Source: Prinia subflava (taxonomy: Eukaryota; Chordata; Aves; Passeriformes; Cisticolidae). From it: a stretch of 64,000 bases of DNA. The stretch is from the NCBI RefSeq assembly GCF_021018805.1, contig NC_086257.1, positions 16,922,693 through 16,986,692 of the forward strand, written 5' to 3'. This document shows positions 1 through 13,095 of the stretch, in pieces. Each line of letters starts with the position of its first letter. Positions within the stretch are counted from its first letter, which is position 1. Made by a program: the position numbers and the translations under genes. The notes beneath the pieces were generated by a model. That model made no database searches and had not been told where the DNA came from. It saw only the letters and a program-made list of their open reading frames with translations.

Positions 1-655
1 AGGCTTCCAGCACATGCTTTTCCATTCCATTTGACTCCAGTATTATCTCCACTTGCATTTTAGGTTGTTTTAAATATCATCTAGATAGAAGACTGCTTCA
101 CCCACCCAACTGTGACCACAGAACTAGAGACTCATCAGTGAAGGAGATACGTGAATCTGGAGTGCAGTCTTGCATCTGGCTCAGGGAATAACCAAACAGC
201 CTCTGCACAGCTCAACTTAGAGCAAGTACCTGTTTATCTGCATGCTAAATACATATATACATAGCTCTTACATGAACACATAAAGAGAGGAAATTTCAGT
301 AGCAGAGGATTTTATAATATGTTTCCAAATATTTCCATTTTAAAATACTTTATTTTACATATCCAGAATTTCAAACCCACATAGCTTTCAAGGCAGTTTT
401 TCACCTTCTTTTTACTCAGTAAGTCTGTTCTTACACAGAACAATGTCTATAAAGATGAGTTTTCCAACCTTGAAAAAAGCTTGAAAGCAAACACGTCCTT
501 ACTTATTTTTAGACTGGTTTACAAACCAGTATTTATTTCTTCTTTTTTTTTCCCAAAAAGAATATGTAAATATTAGTCACTTTTTGTCAATATTCCATCA
601 TGGATATAGAGAGGTGTGTAATTTTGTGGAGAGCAGCCTCAGCCAAAAGCAATAC

Positions 656-769
656 CTGGCTCCAGTTTAACCTGAAGCTTGCTGACCGGGTTATCTTCTC
701 CAAGGAGCTTCATCTGTCTGTGGAGAGCATCGAGGCGGAATGCAGTCTCCAAACATGTGAAAGCAGCAC
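656..769 (-). CDS. RNPEPL1: RNPEPL1 exon 6 (residues 455-492 plus 1 nt), last exon in the window
   Basis: Two bases complete Gly455, then [18 protein letters not shown] through KLQVKLEP follows. The acceptor AG lies at 770-771 and the donor GTATTG at 650-655. The next exon should start within the Gly493 codon and is not present between 1 and 655. Confidence 0.94.
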
Positions 770-3700
770 CTACCCCAGAAAGTAAAGTGTTAGTTGTGGG
801 AAAATGATCAGCAAAACCTGATCTATGCAGGACTGGCACAGGGACCAAGTAAAAGCTGCTGCAGGTGCAAAACACAGCACAGTGAGACAGAATCACAGTA
901 ATGTAATGGCAGAGAAACTTGAGTGCAGAACATCTTTGTAATTAGTAATGGAAGTCAGAGCCTAATCCAGTGTATTTTCTCACTCTGATCATGCATCAGG
1001 CTTCACTGAAAAACAAAACAGCACGAAAACTATGCTAAAGTTTACATCCTTGACACCATCTCATCAGTTCTTGCAAGGTAAGGAGAACAGCACTGAAAAA
1101 AGTATTGTACAGGTAACTTTCAGGCAGCAATCAAGTGCTACAAAAACATACTGTCATTGGTAGAATAATAGACATAATTCCATACTCAGTGCCATGGATA
1201 TTACTAAACAAATGTCACCTTGAGTGGAAAGAGAAAAGTATTGGTTTTGGTTATTGTATTACAGATCCTGTGTATATTTTTAAAGCTTTATTTATCATCC
1301 TACCTAAGTTTTTTGCCCTAAGTATTTCACCTTCCTCTCATTAGGACTTTTTACAGTTGTGACTGGGTAAGCTACTCCTCCCTAACTGCAATGTACAGCA
1401 TTCCACGCTTTCAAACCAAACTAGCTGTATTACACTGCTAAGTCAAGAGATCTTTCCTATGCCCTTGCAGACATTAGAAGCTGCAGAAAATGGATATTCA
1501 GATTCAGAAGATATTTAACATCCGTAACTATTAACATTTCAGCCTTCCTTGCTGAGTTTTTCACCTGAAGATAGAGTTACATAGATACATAGATAGTTAC
1601 ATAGATAGCTCAGAGTCTTGATATAACACCTGAATCCTACATAGCCAAATGTAAATTAAGAACCAGGATATATCTGGAAAACAGGAGAACCTGTATGAGC
1701 AGAGAAAGAAGTGGACTTGCTTCACAGAGGAAAGCAAAATCTAGGATAACTAGTGTTAAGGGCAATTACTTCAAGCTACAGAGAGGAGAATTAAGCAAGA
1801 TCCAAGAGGAGATGTAGTCAGTGGAGTCAAATTTCCCTACACGGTATCATTGCAAAGATGTCTGTTTACTACCAATAGAAGATGCTCCAGAAATTACGTC
1901 AGAAATGGTAAGATTTCGATCAGAAGTTTGTCTTGGAAACAAAATAGAACTGAGAAAGAGCTTACTAAAGAATTGCACTGGGAAAGACGATTTAGTTTCC
2001 CAGCAAATGCTTCTTGAAACAACTAGTTCTAGAGACCGGACCAAAATCAGCAAGGATTTTGTTCTATGTTGGCTGGAACAGACTAAGATGATGAACAGGC
2101 TGCTATCTGCTGACCTACTCACATTACTGCCATGTATAATATGACTTAGGACAGTACTACCCACTGAGAATTACTCAAAACAGCTTTCAAGGAAGCTTTC
2201 AAGCTTCCTTATTCAAAGATACATAATATGCATTGTAACATTTCCACAGATGCTCAGAGCACTTCTTTGCCTAAACTTGTCATCGCTTCATGTCCATAAA
2301 CAATATACATGAATAAAAACAAATGCTTTCTTCTGAACTTTTTTTGCTGCCAAGATTTCTAGGAACTTTTCTAAGACTCCTTACAATGGATGCTTGAGAA
2401 AACACATGGAATTGGCTTTTAAGAATGTAACAGGACAAACTAGAAAAGCAGACATTCCCATTATTCACTTCAATAACAAGCCAATTAAACTTAAAAGCAA
2501 GAGGAATAATTTACTACTTATATATTCTAAAGACAGCACCATAAAACTGACCTGTGAAATTCACTGACACAAGCAAAGGCAGGGCTCACAATCCTCCAGG
2601 AAGCCTCCAGCACATAAACAGCTACATAAATCTGTACATTTTTTTTTAGTGCTACTGCCATTTTAACAGTAGGTAGCTACTACTTGATCAGAATTAAAAG
2701 GATACTTGTTCAGAGGACAGTTATTTCAAAATGTAATTGTGATAAGATTTCTTACATCTTTCTCTGAAGCATCCTCTGCTCATTCTGCACTGACATATCA
2801 GCACCTGCCTGGTACCCAACAGTAGTTCCAAGTCCCCACAGCATTGTGCTAACACACCTCACTCAAAGCCCCTGGTACCATATCAGGTGTTGAGCCCACT
2901 AAAGTCAAGACAATGCCAAACTCTAAGTATGCAAGAAGTTCAACACAAAGTTTGGGGCTGTGTGTGGGTGTGTGTCCCAGAAATAAAACAAAACCTAACT
3001 GCAAACCAGCTCCCTACAGACTTCTGAGCTTTCCAATACCCCAAGCAGGCAGCTCTGAGTGAAGGTAAGCAGGAGCACAAGGAGAAGTCTCTGCAGCCGT
3101 ACCGTAGGTCTCGGTGGTGATCCGGCGCTGCGCGTAGGTGGCCAGGCCCTCGCTCAGCCACATCTCCTCCCACGTGGCGTTGGTGACCGCGTTCCCAAAC
3201 CAGCTGTGGGCAACTTCGTGAATGACGTCAATGATCAAGAACTCATCGCTCTCCAGAATGGAAGAGATGATGAAGGTCAGGCATGGGTTTTCCATGGCAA
3301 CAATAGGGAAGGATGGAGGAAGAAAAACAATGTCATATCTAAAATCAGGGAGAGAAGAAAGAAGAAAGAAGATGAGTAAATTGCATCTAGAAGACACACA
3401 GTAACATTTTCTTCTTTCAGAAGACATAGGAACAGTTTTCTTGCTTTAGAGGAGGCTCTTCTAAGACCTTCTTGTGACTTCAGGAAGAAACTTTCTAGAC
3501 CAGTGGTGCCTAATTCTTCTGATCAGACATTTACAATTCATTTTGTTGGCCAAGGACCTGCTTATGTTTGGATGTAAAGACTTGAGAGTCTTTTGATGTG
3601 CAGCAGATGCAGCACATCCCAGAAGCATTGTGCTCCTTTCACACACACAAACTCCTCATAAGCTGTGTATCTGGGAGCCACAAAAACTGTTTACACTATA

Positions 3701-6700
3701 AACAGCAATGTAACATGGTGTTGAGTCCCCAGAGGCTACCAGGAAACACAGAGACTAGGAAGCTGTCAATGAATGGATTTACCATATATGCAGTGTCAGC
3801 AAAATAACTTCAATCTGTCTGCTTCAGAACACAACAGTAATATTTGTTTTGTTTTCTAAATTTCTTTACCAGTGATCAGCACTGGCACTGTGCCATGTTC
3901 TCAGATTATTTCAAGCAATGTTTTATAAGTCAACAAGGTGATCTTCCTGCTTCCCTTTAGCAAAGAAACATAGGAAACCTTTGTAAACATTTTCTCCCAT
4001 CCAAATAGTGAAAGTATTCTCTGAAAACCACTCTTTTTAAATACATAGTCAAGCTATTCAAGAACTATTAATGTTGGTTTGGGGGACTTGGTCTCTCAGT
4101 GAGTCTGTACTGAGATTTACTGTATTCTCAAGCATGCCACAATAAATGCAGAAATAAATTAGATAAATAAAACAACCATAAATCATTTTAAATGGTGTCT
4201 GGCCCAGTGCTGGACTTATATCACAAAACCCTGTAGTATGAAAACCCCTCACTCCTCAGGAAAGATCCACTGCTTAGAAACCTCCAGTTCTGCCCTGCAA
4301 ACCAGGTCAAACACCTCCATGCCTCCACGGTCCTCCTCGCCACCTGTGGAGACGAAATTCCAGAGTCTGTTTTCAACTACTACAATGCTGCCAGATGAAA
4401 TGCTAGTTTGCTCTGCTATAGGGAGAAAGCATGATCATTTCTCAATATAGTTTTATTTTGTTCCCATTGCACATTCCCAGGAGACTGATTAAACTCACCT
4501 TCCCCATATATAGGGGCCATACAGACTCTCTGCAGCAGTCAACCAGCGTTCAACAATGCCAGAAAGCTTGCTGATGGCTGTTGGCAGCAGGCAAGGCTCT
4601 GCCCACACTCTGCTCCTGTCAGAAAACAGAAAACATCAGGTGATACTTCAGCAAACTGAATTATCTCTTAGAAAAATAAAAAATAGTCTGACTGCTTACC
4701 ACACTTCCATGTATGGTAACAGAGCAAGGAGACCTCCCATCAGACCCAGGCCCTCCTAGACTAATGTTCCATGGAACATGGCAAAAGGTAACAAAAATCC
4801 CTTCAACAAGGCAACGCAAAAGCAGCTGCAATGACTTCAGGGGACAGTAGGCAACATTGATGAAAGAGGAACAAATCTTTGCCAGTGTAGTGCCATGAAT
4901 TTCTTTATACCCAACTACACGTCAAACTCTCTCCATGCTCACAGCTCATGAGCCCAACTGTTCCCTTGTCAATGACTCAACATCTTTGCTACTTTACAGT
5001 GTGAAGCACTGTACAGAGACATAAAATGCAGAATGAACTCACTGCAAATCTTACCTTGGACCTATGTCTGCATGTATGAGGTCTCCAGCCACCAGGGCCA
5101 CTAGGTAGGCAGGAACTGGATATTCCATGTAAAATTGATATACACCTTCCTCTTCTAGGTAGGAGCTTTGGGTGGCACTCATCAACACCTGTATGCCTGC
5201 TGGAGCCTGGAAGACCAACATCACATACATCAACTCACCAGATAATCACAGCTGAATGACTGAACCACAAATCTCTCATTTTCTTCTATGCCTGATGAAG
5301 TACATTAAAAACACTCATTTACACAATACAGAATGTTAGATTTCTGTGAGGTTTTTATACCACAATCTGTCCAATCCATGTAAACATACCAAGCAAAGAT
5401 ATTACTCCTCCTATATGCCAACTTCCCCAAAAACACCCACATATCAAATTATTTCATCTGTACAAAATGCAACATTATTTGATGCTGATTTCAAAAGACT
5501 TCAGGTTTTTTCTTTCAAAAAATGGTACAATACAGTTGAGTATTATCATCAATAATGACTACTGGAAGCGACCAGCCAAATTCTTATATTTACATTTCAC
5601 AATTACTCTTTCAGCATTGAGTACAACAAAGGCAAGATCCAAGCATGGCAGGCAAGAGTTACTTTTGTGGCACTACCCTGATTCTGGTGCAAGAATCAGA
5701 ATTGGATCTTAAAAAACCCCAGTGTTCTTCATAACACTGAATCACAGTATTTTAGCAGGTGTAAATTGCTAATAACATATGATGTAATTATCCTTTCACA
5801 GGTTAACAGCAACCAAGAGCTCCATGAAGCATTCACAGCCATCCCTTACCTTAACAGTAGCTGAGTAGGTGCATTTCACTGCAGGGGTGTCAAAGCAGGG
5901 GAAGAAGGAGCGGTTACACACCGAGTGTCCCTGTGTGAAGACAAAGGGCTTGGCATTGCCATATGTCAGCTCTGGATCCAGCCACCAGATCTATTGAAAC
6001 ACGACAGGAAGAAGAGGTGAGGGAAAGGAACAGCATGATGAGGATGAGCTGCCAAAAACAAAATGTGAAATCAAGAGGATTGTGGGGGAGAAGCACCACC
6101 TCAGCTGTTTATCTCCCCAGATGAACACCTGGCACAGGACACATTTCCATCTCTAACAATACATCTTTCTACTCCAGTTTATTTGCTGGGAATGCTCAGA
6201 AAAATTTCTTACTGTCTGAACACTGAGTGGTGACATATAACATAGTGAATTCCAGCCACACACTGTTTCTGTTGTATCAATTTGCTTGGTTAATAACAAG
6301 TCACTAGCAAACATCCACACAACCTTCTTCTCAGAGGGAGTACTCTCGATATCTCCATGTTTATAACTCAATATAAACAGGAATAGAAGGAGTCAGGTAG
6401 CATAAGCTGAAAAGGAAAAAAAAGCAGTCCAAAACAACCCCAAATCCACAAACCAAAAATCCCTGAAGCTGAACAGTGTACACAACATTATCTCTGACCC
6501 TGACACTGCCCTCCTGGCTGAAGCATCAAACATTTTGACACCATGTAAAAAAGTCAGTATATGTAAGAAACATCTGGTCAAGGACACTGGAGGCCCCATT
6601 TTACAGAATGGATAAGGAGATTCTGGGTGGTCATAAAAGAAAAGCCAACAAAACACACCACTGAGCACGTCAATTTTCAGTACCAAACAGCAAATAAATC

Positions 6701-9700
6701 ACAAGTCAGACCCTCAGCAAATAATTAGAACAGATTACGAATAATAAGAAAAAGTCCAATTATTTGCCTTTTGGTCTTTTTGTTTCAAAAGTGTGTGCTT
6801 TCACATGCTCCCTGCCTCCAACTTTGAAGTGTAGGAGCGACTTTAAATAAGGATTTCCCTGTAATCTGAGAACTCTGGAGCTGAACTTTGATGGAAAATA
6901 CCAAATATTGTGGAATTTGCAATAAAATTGGAACCACTGGAAGTCTTGGAAACAGTCAAACACAAGGAACAAAACTTCTGAGTCTGCTGAATTCTTAAAT
7001 CAAAGGAACCAATAAATCTGAGATCAGGGAACAGCAGTTAGTGCAAGTTAGTCAGTTCTGGTCCTCAAGGGAAAGCAACGAAACACAGAAGAGAAGCCTG
7101 GGTACTAAGTCTGCTCATGTTTTAACAACATATAACTCTGTCTCCTAGTTAACTTTTGGGAGTTAAAGTTTTCCCTCTCTCCTTCTGTCCTATAAGGTTA
7201 CTTTCTGATATGTTCTTCCCTTGCCTGTAGACCTTTTTCCTCAGATGCCAGTGTGCTCTTCTCCCAAATCATCCACTGCAGCAGCACCCCCAGGGATCAG
7301 TGAAAGGTGAGGACAGGAAACACAGTCAGCAGCTTTCAGTTATTCCTGTGGAGTCTCACACTTCTGCTGGCAAATGTTTGGGGTTTTTTAGGTAGGAGGC
7401 ATTACAAAATTAAAAACCTTTATCTAGAAGTAAAATCAATCTCTTGAAATTTGTTTTAAGATCACCCTCTTTAATTTTAAGCCTGCAGGGCCACAAACAA
7501 GCTTAAAGCAGGACTTCTGAGGAGCCCTGTCTGTTCACATGTATGTGCTGCATTTCAGCATAGCACTGCCCACAGCCCTGGGTCACAGCCCAGGGACCTA
7601 CATAGCTACAGATTTCCACTGCATTTCTCATGAATACCTGCTTTTCACAGCAATGAGTATCATTTCTGCAATGCCACGTTTTGGAACTGGAGACAGCTGT
7701 TCCAGAAGGCATTTGGGGACATGTATATGTCTCATCACATACCAGTAATTAGTAACTTCCACCCAGAACACACATTTACAAAAAAATGAAGGAGCAGTAT
7801 TTTAATACAGGGTAGTAGTTTTCTTACAATCCAGGAAAGAGGCTCAGAAATTAAATTTCAAAGATCCCCAATGCCTTTTAAAAACACTCCTCTGACCTTT
7901 GTGCTTGTATCACAAAGTCTGACTTCCTATCTGTATCAGTAGCCCTGCTGAAGAGATTCATCTTCAAAACATTGTTTCCTTTGCTTTTTGAGAGACAGAA
8001 GAGGCTAACAAAGAAAACAGAGAGATAAGGCACCACCAAACCTAAGTTGCAACACTTGAGTAGGAAGGAAAGATTTCTTTACAGTGGAGAGATAAGGGGA
8101 AGCTCTCCCTGACCAGTGCAGGAGGAAAACATAAGCAGGAAGGGAAGGGGAACCAAGAGTTGATTCTTATTTACAAGAAACTTCATAGATTAAGGACTTC
8201 TTTTCAACCGGTCTTGCTTTTTTTGACATTTGGTTGAAGTTAAGTGAAGCACCAGCCCCACAAGCCAAGAGGGAAAACATTTGCAGAGGATGAAGTATTT
8301 TTTTCCCCTGTTTTCTAATGTCTGCAGCTACATGGCAAGCCTCTGTCTCTCTTTCCAGACGCACTTGGAACAATGATGAAAGTTATCCTGAAACAATATA
8401 AATAGATCTGTAATATAAATAGACCAGGCTATGCTGCTGGACAGAGGCAGGGCTATGGGCTGGGGACAAGGAGTATAAGCAGCATCCCAGAAAGGAGTGT
8501 GAGGCACAGGCTGCTGCTGGGGCGGGTGGTGGAGCGCAGGGACTGAGCAGTATTTGGGGCTGTATTATCTGCTCCACATCCAAATCCCTCCTGCACTTCC
8601 CCTTGAGAAATACACATGATATCATCATCATGCTCTTCATTTTTATCTAGCTTTTCATGTATACAGAAGAGCTGTTTCACACATTAAAGCTGTTCTGTGG
8701 TGCATTTCAATTAAAAAGACCTGCTGCATGATTCCTTGCAGAACAAAGGCTTTGGGCAGCCCAGGCTTTCCCCTGCCCACATACTGCAAAGAAGCTCACA
8801 CTTTACATGGCACCTGCCAAGAGTATAATTTTTATTGACTTAGATCATAATCTTTTGCCCAAATCTGGCAAATGACAAAGGCAATTAGCTAAGCCTCTTT
8901 TAATTTTAAACCTCTCCATGTTTCTACATGCATTATTGATGAAGGTCACAGGAAGAGCTGCAAAGCCACAGCTTCTGTTCTAGGCAAACAAGCTGCTCTA
9001 TCTGATGACAAAGTAAACAAAGCACCTGAGATGCAGAGCACGTGACAGGAGCAAGGCACACCTGGGCAGCAAGTCACTCTGTGGGGACTGAGGAATCAAG
9101 ACAAATCTAAGGAATTACAGGGAAGTTTCTAGCACTGCAAAGAGGGCTGTCCTTTCTGCGAAATCCTGAAGACGAGGAAATGCAATCATTTTTTGTACCA
9201 GAACCCAGAGGAGGATTTGCATTTAAGGAAAGAAAATAGCTCTGGTGTTAAGATGTGCACTGCCAAAACAGAGGAATGACAAGAATCATGGGCAAGAGAT
9301 AGGTGTAGATTTTTCTCTCTAGGGAAGGAAAAAAGAAAATATCACACAAGAGTATTATCGAGGTATGAGGGCAAAGGAAAGGAAGAACAGGACTACTGTC
9401 CCTGACACACCTGATTGCTGTGTGCCTTCAGCCCACACCAGGAGAGATACACAATGGTTGTGACAGTTCCTCTGATGGAAACTGGTGATGTACTGAGCAT
9501 ATGGTTTCCTAACAGCACAGGGAGCTGGAATGCTCTGTGAAAGGCAGATTTAATCTCTCAGCTGTCTCTCAATGTCCATCAAACAACCAAAGATCTTGGC
9601 TTCTTCCTCCACACAAGAAATAATGGGACAGTCAAATAATATATCCAGATGGCTCAAAGCAAGTATATCAAGACAACAGGTTTCCAATTTTAAACACTAT

Positions 9701-12700
9701 CTCTGCTGCTGATCTTACTGCCAACACATTCACACTGCACTGTAACATGCATTTACTGTTTTATAGGTCCCACAAGTATGCTAAAGGTCCCAGAGAAAAT
9801 AAACCCTGACCTAAGGAGAATACATTCCTAGAACAGCCAAAGAAAATAGAACTTTTAGAAGACAGAGGTCTGACACTGTAAATCTGTGCCTCACTGACAG
9901 AGAATAGGGACTGTCAGAATATTTACAAGACATGAGTATAAACCAGTTGACCCTTATACACACATGGGTTACTCATCCCTGTTAAAGTGCAGTGCTGGGC
10001 CAAAAACCAGCAATGACAGAGAGCACTACAATAGCACCAAACCACTTTGGATCCAAACAAAATAGTTCAGCATGCTGAACATGAAGAGCTACAACAGGTG
10101 CTACTCAAGGACAAATATTTTGCCAGCCAAAACCTACAATAGAGAGTGAGCAAACATGGTAGGACTTATGTCAGTGAGCATGTCTGCTTCTGCTTTCCAG
10201 TATTACTTGGGAAGGGCAGTGCATGTCCCCAATGATGTGACTGACCATCAGTAATCTTGACATGAGCTCCTGGAGCTTCATTTCAGCTGAAGCAGGACAC
10301 ACTGGTAAAGGTACAATAAAGACTTTAAAAAACAGTATAAAGAATAGGTAGTTCACCCCTGATCTATGGGGAGCAAGACAATAACAGAGGGAATGGAAGA
10401 AATGGCCTCCAGCACCCACACAGGACTGCATGTGGGGCCAAGGAGACAAACACATTAATACAAGGTGAGATTAAATGAACATCACATCAATCAGTGCCCT
10501 GAACCTTCCAGTGGTTTTCACATTCCCAAAGCCAGATCAGTATTCCAATCATACTGAGATCATTTCTCTGTAGACTCAGCAGGACAGACTGCCCCTTTGG
10601 CAACAGGGCTGGCAAAACACAGGGGAAAGCACAGGCCAGCCTAAAATAAAACAATTTGTTCAAGAGGAGGAAAGCACATTATCGTGTAGTTTGGGAGGCG
10701 TGGCTCAGCCAGACTGAGAACGATTACAGAGCACACAGCAATGCCAAATTAGCTTTAAGGCCTTCTCACCATAAACAAGGCAGAGACTGGACAATAGAAA
10801 TAGGTTTCTTCATAAACCTGGGATAAAATAATGAACGGAATCTGAACACTGTGTGAGCTACATGGCAGAGTATTGTACAAGGAAATAGTAAAGCCAGGAA
10901 TTCCAGAGGTGAAAAGGAACAATATCGAAGTGGATCTGAACTTTGAAAGTGCCAGAATCTTACTTCATTTTTGCACTTTTAGAGGAGGATAAGAACATTT
11001 AAAAGTCACCATATGACCACAGGAAACTTCTGTCAATAAAAATCTTTATGTGGGACTCACTATTCCAAGTGAGTCAATGTATTAAGACTACCCAAATCAT
11101 TCCAAGGATGGAATCATTTTTGTGAGCTTCCATGTAGCATTAAAATTAGACAGAGAAACATCCAGTAAACACATTCTAATCAGCAAGACTTTCCTATCAA
11201 AAGGAAAGGCCTACTATTTACTTCCTGTGGGTTGTTTTGCAAGAAGTTTTTATGTTCAATTCCTGCTCTTGTAAAATACATTGTAAAAGTCAAGGAGATC
11301 CACACATTTACTGGTTTTGACTAGTGCAACAGCAACGCCAAATCAGAGGGCTGAGACACAATTCCTCAAGGCAAGATAGATGCAACAAAGTTGCAAGATT
11401 CTTATAAAAAACATTTCTTTTGCAAACAGTCATGAACCACATGATGCAAATCACCTCAGTTTAATTTCCAGCCTGAACAGACTGTACAGTAATAAAAAGA
11501 ACTGATGTTCCAGAGGGAACTTCATATTTTCACTGTCATAACTTCCTAAAAACACCAGATCTGACAAGCAGCACCTAAAAGGCTGGGAATAAAGTGCTGC
11601 TAAATAGCGAGGGTTTAAAAGAAATGGCAGAATTTACAAAGCATTTCACTGCTGAAGAAAGCTAATCCACAGATACGGAAGCACCTCCAAGGCTACATCC
11701 AAAGGAGTGTTTTGGGCCATTTCTCATCCCTTTTTTCAGCAGATAACTTGCAGGAAGATGTGGAATCACCCCTGTTCTTCTCAAAGCTCCTGACCATGGC
11801 TCATTGGAACACCAGCCTAGGTGTGTAAGGCCTGATTTTGTTAGCAGTTGGCAAAACCCACAGGGAAACTTTGCATTGTGTATGACACGACTTATCCTGA
11901 AGGACTGAGTAGAGGCAAGAGTTTACAAATTTTCACTCTCCTCGCCAACAACTACAACGTCCTTAAAGAACGAAAAACTTTTAAATTACTGTAGTGAGGG
12001 GGGGATGAATAACCTTGGGGTCCACGCGATGGGGGAAGACAGGAGGGAATGCGGCGGGGGACCGCGGGGCTGGCAGCGCCGAGAGCCCCTGCGGGCAGGG
12101 GACAGATGCTGCTGCCCAGCGCGCTGGCGCTGCCAGGCGATGGGGCCAGGGACAGGACCGGAGGGGCTGACAGCGCGACACCTCCCGCCGCCTTCGCTGC
12201 GGAGCGGGGGAGCTACCCCGACGGTCACTGCAGGAGCAAAGATGTGAGACAGGCGCGGGCGGCAAGGGAGGGCTCTGCCAGCCGCCCCGGGACCCGGTTT
12301 CTAATGTTACCAACCCCCGCCCGGTACTCACGGCGGGGCCGTCGGCCGTGGTGTAGCGGACGATGATCTGGAAGGGCTGGTGCGGCTGGAGGGCGGCGGG
12401 CAGGGAGACGGTGAGGGACGAGCCGTAGTCGGTGAAGGGGTCCACCCTGAAGCCGAGCGGGCAGGCGGTGCAGGGCGGCTGGGCGAAGAGGGGCAGCGGC
12501 GGCGGCGGCTCGGCGGCGGCGGGCGGGGGGCCGGCGGGCGGGTCCCCCGGGGGGGCGGCGGGGGGCAGCGGTCCGGCGGCGATGCAGGGCGCCGAGAGGA
12601 AGGTGGCGGTGACGGGCGGGCTGGCGGCGCAGGGCGGCGCGCAGGGCGGCGGCGGCGGCGGGCAGGGCGGCGGGGGCGGCGGGGCCGGGGCGGCGGCGGC

Positions 12701-13048
12701 CTCGGCGGGCGAGAAGGCGAAGGCGCAGGGCGCTTCCCCGGCCGCGGCGCGGCGGAAAGCGGCCGAGAGGACGCGCAGCGCCGGGTGCACGTCCAGCACC
12801 AGGGCGCGGGGCTGCGGGCGCAGCGCGCAGAGCTCCAGCACCAGGCAGCCCGCCAGCGCCCGCGCCTCGGGCCGCAGCTCCAGCCCCAGGTGCAGGTGCC
12901 TCAGGCTGAAGAGCTGCGAGCTGGACGCCGACGCCACGTCCGGCGGCGGCTCGGGAGGCGGCGGCGGGGCCGGCGGAGCCTCCGGCCCGGCCGCGGAGCC
13001 CTTGCGGCAGCAGCACAGGCCGGGCGGCCGCGGAGCCGGAGCCGCCAT
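656..13048 (-). CDS. RNPEPL1: RNPEPL1, M1-family aminopeptidase-like protein (exons 1-6, 3' part outside the window)
   Basis: This is an M1 zinc aminopeptidase of the aminopeptidase B / LTA4 hydrolase branch, a family that removes single N-terminal residues from peptides. The six visible exons (12332-13048, 5850-5990, 5055-5206, 4499-4615, 3103-3338, 656-769) join in frame to about 493 residues. The zinc motif HEVAH is at residues 416-420, and the third ligand Glu is at 439 (HExxH-X18-E). The exopeptidase motif reads VAMEN (389-393) where relatives have GGMEN. The start at 13048 was chosen because the following residues match the RNPEPL1 N-terminus as I recall it. Residues 116-189 are rich in Pro and Ala. 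The remaining exons, including the C-terminal domain, lie beyond position 1. Identification rests on remembered similarity to human RNPEPL1 across all six exons; RNPEP itself is less likely because of VAMEN and the GC-rich N-terminus. Confidence 0.95.
2189..2210. repeat. Short perfect inverted repeat (10-bp arms, 2-nt spacer)
   Basis: AAGGAAGCTT at 2189-2198 and its exact reverse complement at 2201-2210 are separated by TC. It lies within RNPEPL1 intron 5. It is probably incidental. Confidence 0.6.
3103..3338 (-). CDS. RNPEPL1: RNPEPL1 exon 5 (residues 376-454 plus 1 nt): zinc-binding exon
   Basis: This exon carries the catalytic core. VAMEN is at 389-393, HEVAH at 416-420 (His416, Glu417, His420), and Glu439 lies in WLSEGLA. 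It begins by completing Arg376 after a TTTTAG acceptor and ends with the first base of Gly455 before a weaker donor, GTACGG. Confidence 0.96.
4499..4615 (-). CDS. RNPEPL1: RNPEPL1 exon 4 (residues 337-375 plus 2 nt)
   Basis: This exon is read directly from the genomic sequence. The first base completes Arg337, then [18 protein letters not shown] and the segment ending LYGPYIWG follow. It ends on a split Arg codon. The acceptor is CTGACAG and the donor GTGAGTTT. Flanking phases fit exons 3 and 5 exactly. Confidence 0.94.
5055..5206 (-). CDS. RNPEPL1: RNPEPL1 exon 3 (residues 287-336 plus 2 nt)
   Basis: The exon encodes [16 protein letters not shown] through [12 protein letters not shown]. It starts in phase 0 after a CCAG acceptor (5207-5210) and ends with the first two bases of an Arg codon before GTAAG (5050-5054). 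Confidence 0.95.
5850..5990 (-). CDS. RNPEPL1: RNPEPL1 exon 2 (residues 240-286)
   Basis: There are 47 whole codons, beginning [11 protein letters not shown] and containing [15 protein letters not shown], the conserved M1 segment around the substrate-binding pocket. The acceptor AG is at 5991-5992 and the donor is GTAAGG (plus-strand 5844-5849). Phase is 0 at both ends. Confidence 0.95.
5991..12331 (-). other. RNPEPL1: RNPEPL1 intron 1 (6.3 kb)
   Basis: This is the large first intron between the CpG-island exon and exon 2. I saw no conserved exon, RNA gene or clear transposable element. The scattered short open frames here have no recognisable similarity. Confidence 0.6.
12332..13048 (-). 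CDS. RNPEPL1: RNPEPL1 exon 1 (residues 1-239)
   Basis: The exon runs from ATG at 13048 to a GTGAGT donor (plus-strand ACTCAC at 12326-12331) and contains 239 whole codons. It holds a Cys-rich start (CCC at 12-14), the [15 protein letters not shown] block (49-63), a Pro/Ala-rich stretch (116-189) and the conserved [13 protein letters not shown] block (200-212). The frame stays open upstream of this ATG to a Met at 13432, but that part is GC-rich low-complexity sequence and is taken as 5'UTR. Confidence 0.93.
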
Positions 13049-13095
13049 GGAGCGGCGGCGGAGGAGGAGGAGGAGGCGGCGGCGGAGGCGGCGGC
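13049..13095. repeat. GGN trinucleotide-rich tract upstream of the RNPEPL1 ATG
   Basis: The plus strand reads as interrupted GGC/GGA triplets immediately upstream of the minus-strand ATG, giving a CCG/TCC-rich leader in the transcript. Such tracts vary in length and form structure in RNA. Confidence 0.7.

Larger units (their letters stand above)
1..5849 (-). other. RNPEPL1: RNPEPL1 introns 2-6 (noncoding content)
   Basis: The introns are 1-655 (intron 6, incomplete), 770-3102, 3339-4498, 4616-5054 and 5207-5849. Apart from the exons nothing coding is supported. Intron 5 has a short ACATAGAT-type repeat near 1576-1610, a palindrome at 2189-2210 and a short TG-rich run near 2955-2974. I see no recognisable interspersed element. 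Confidence 0.6.
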
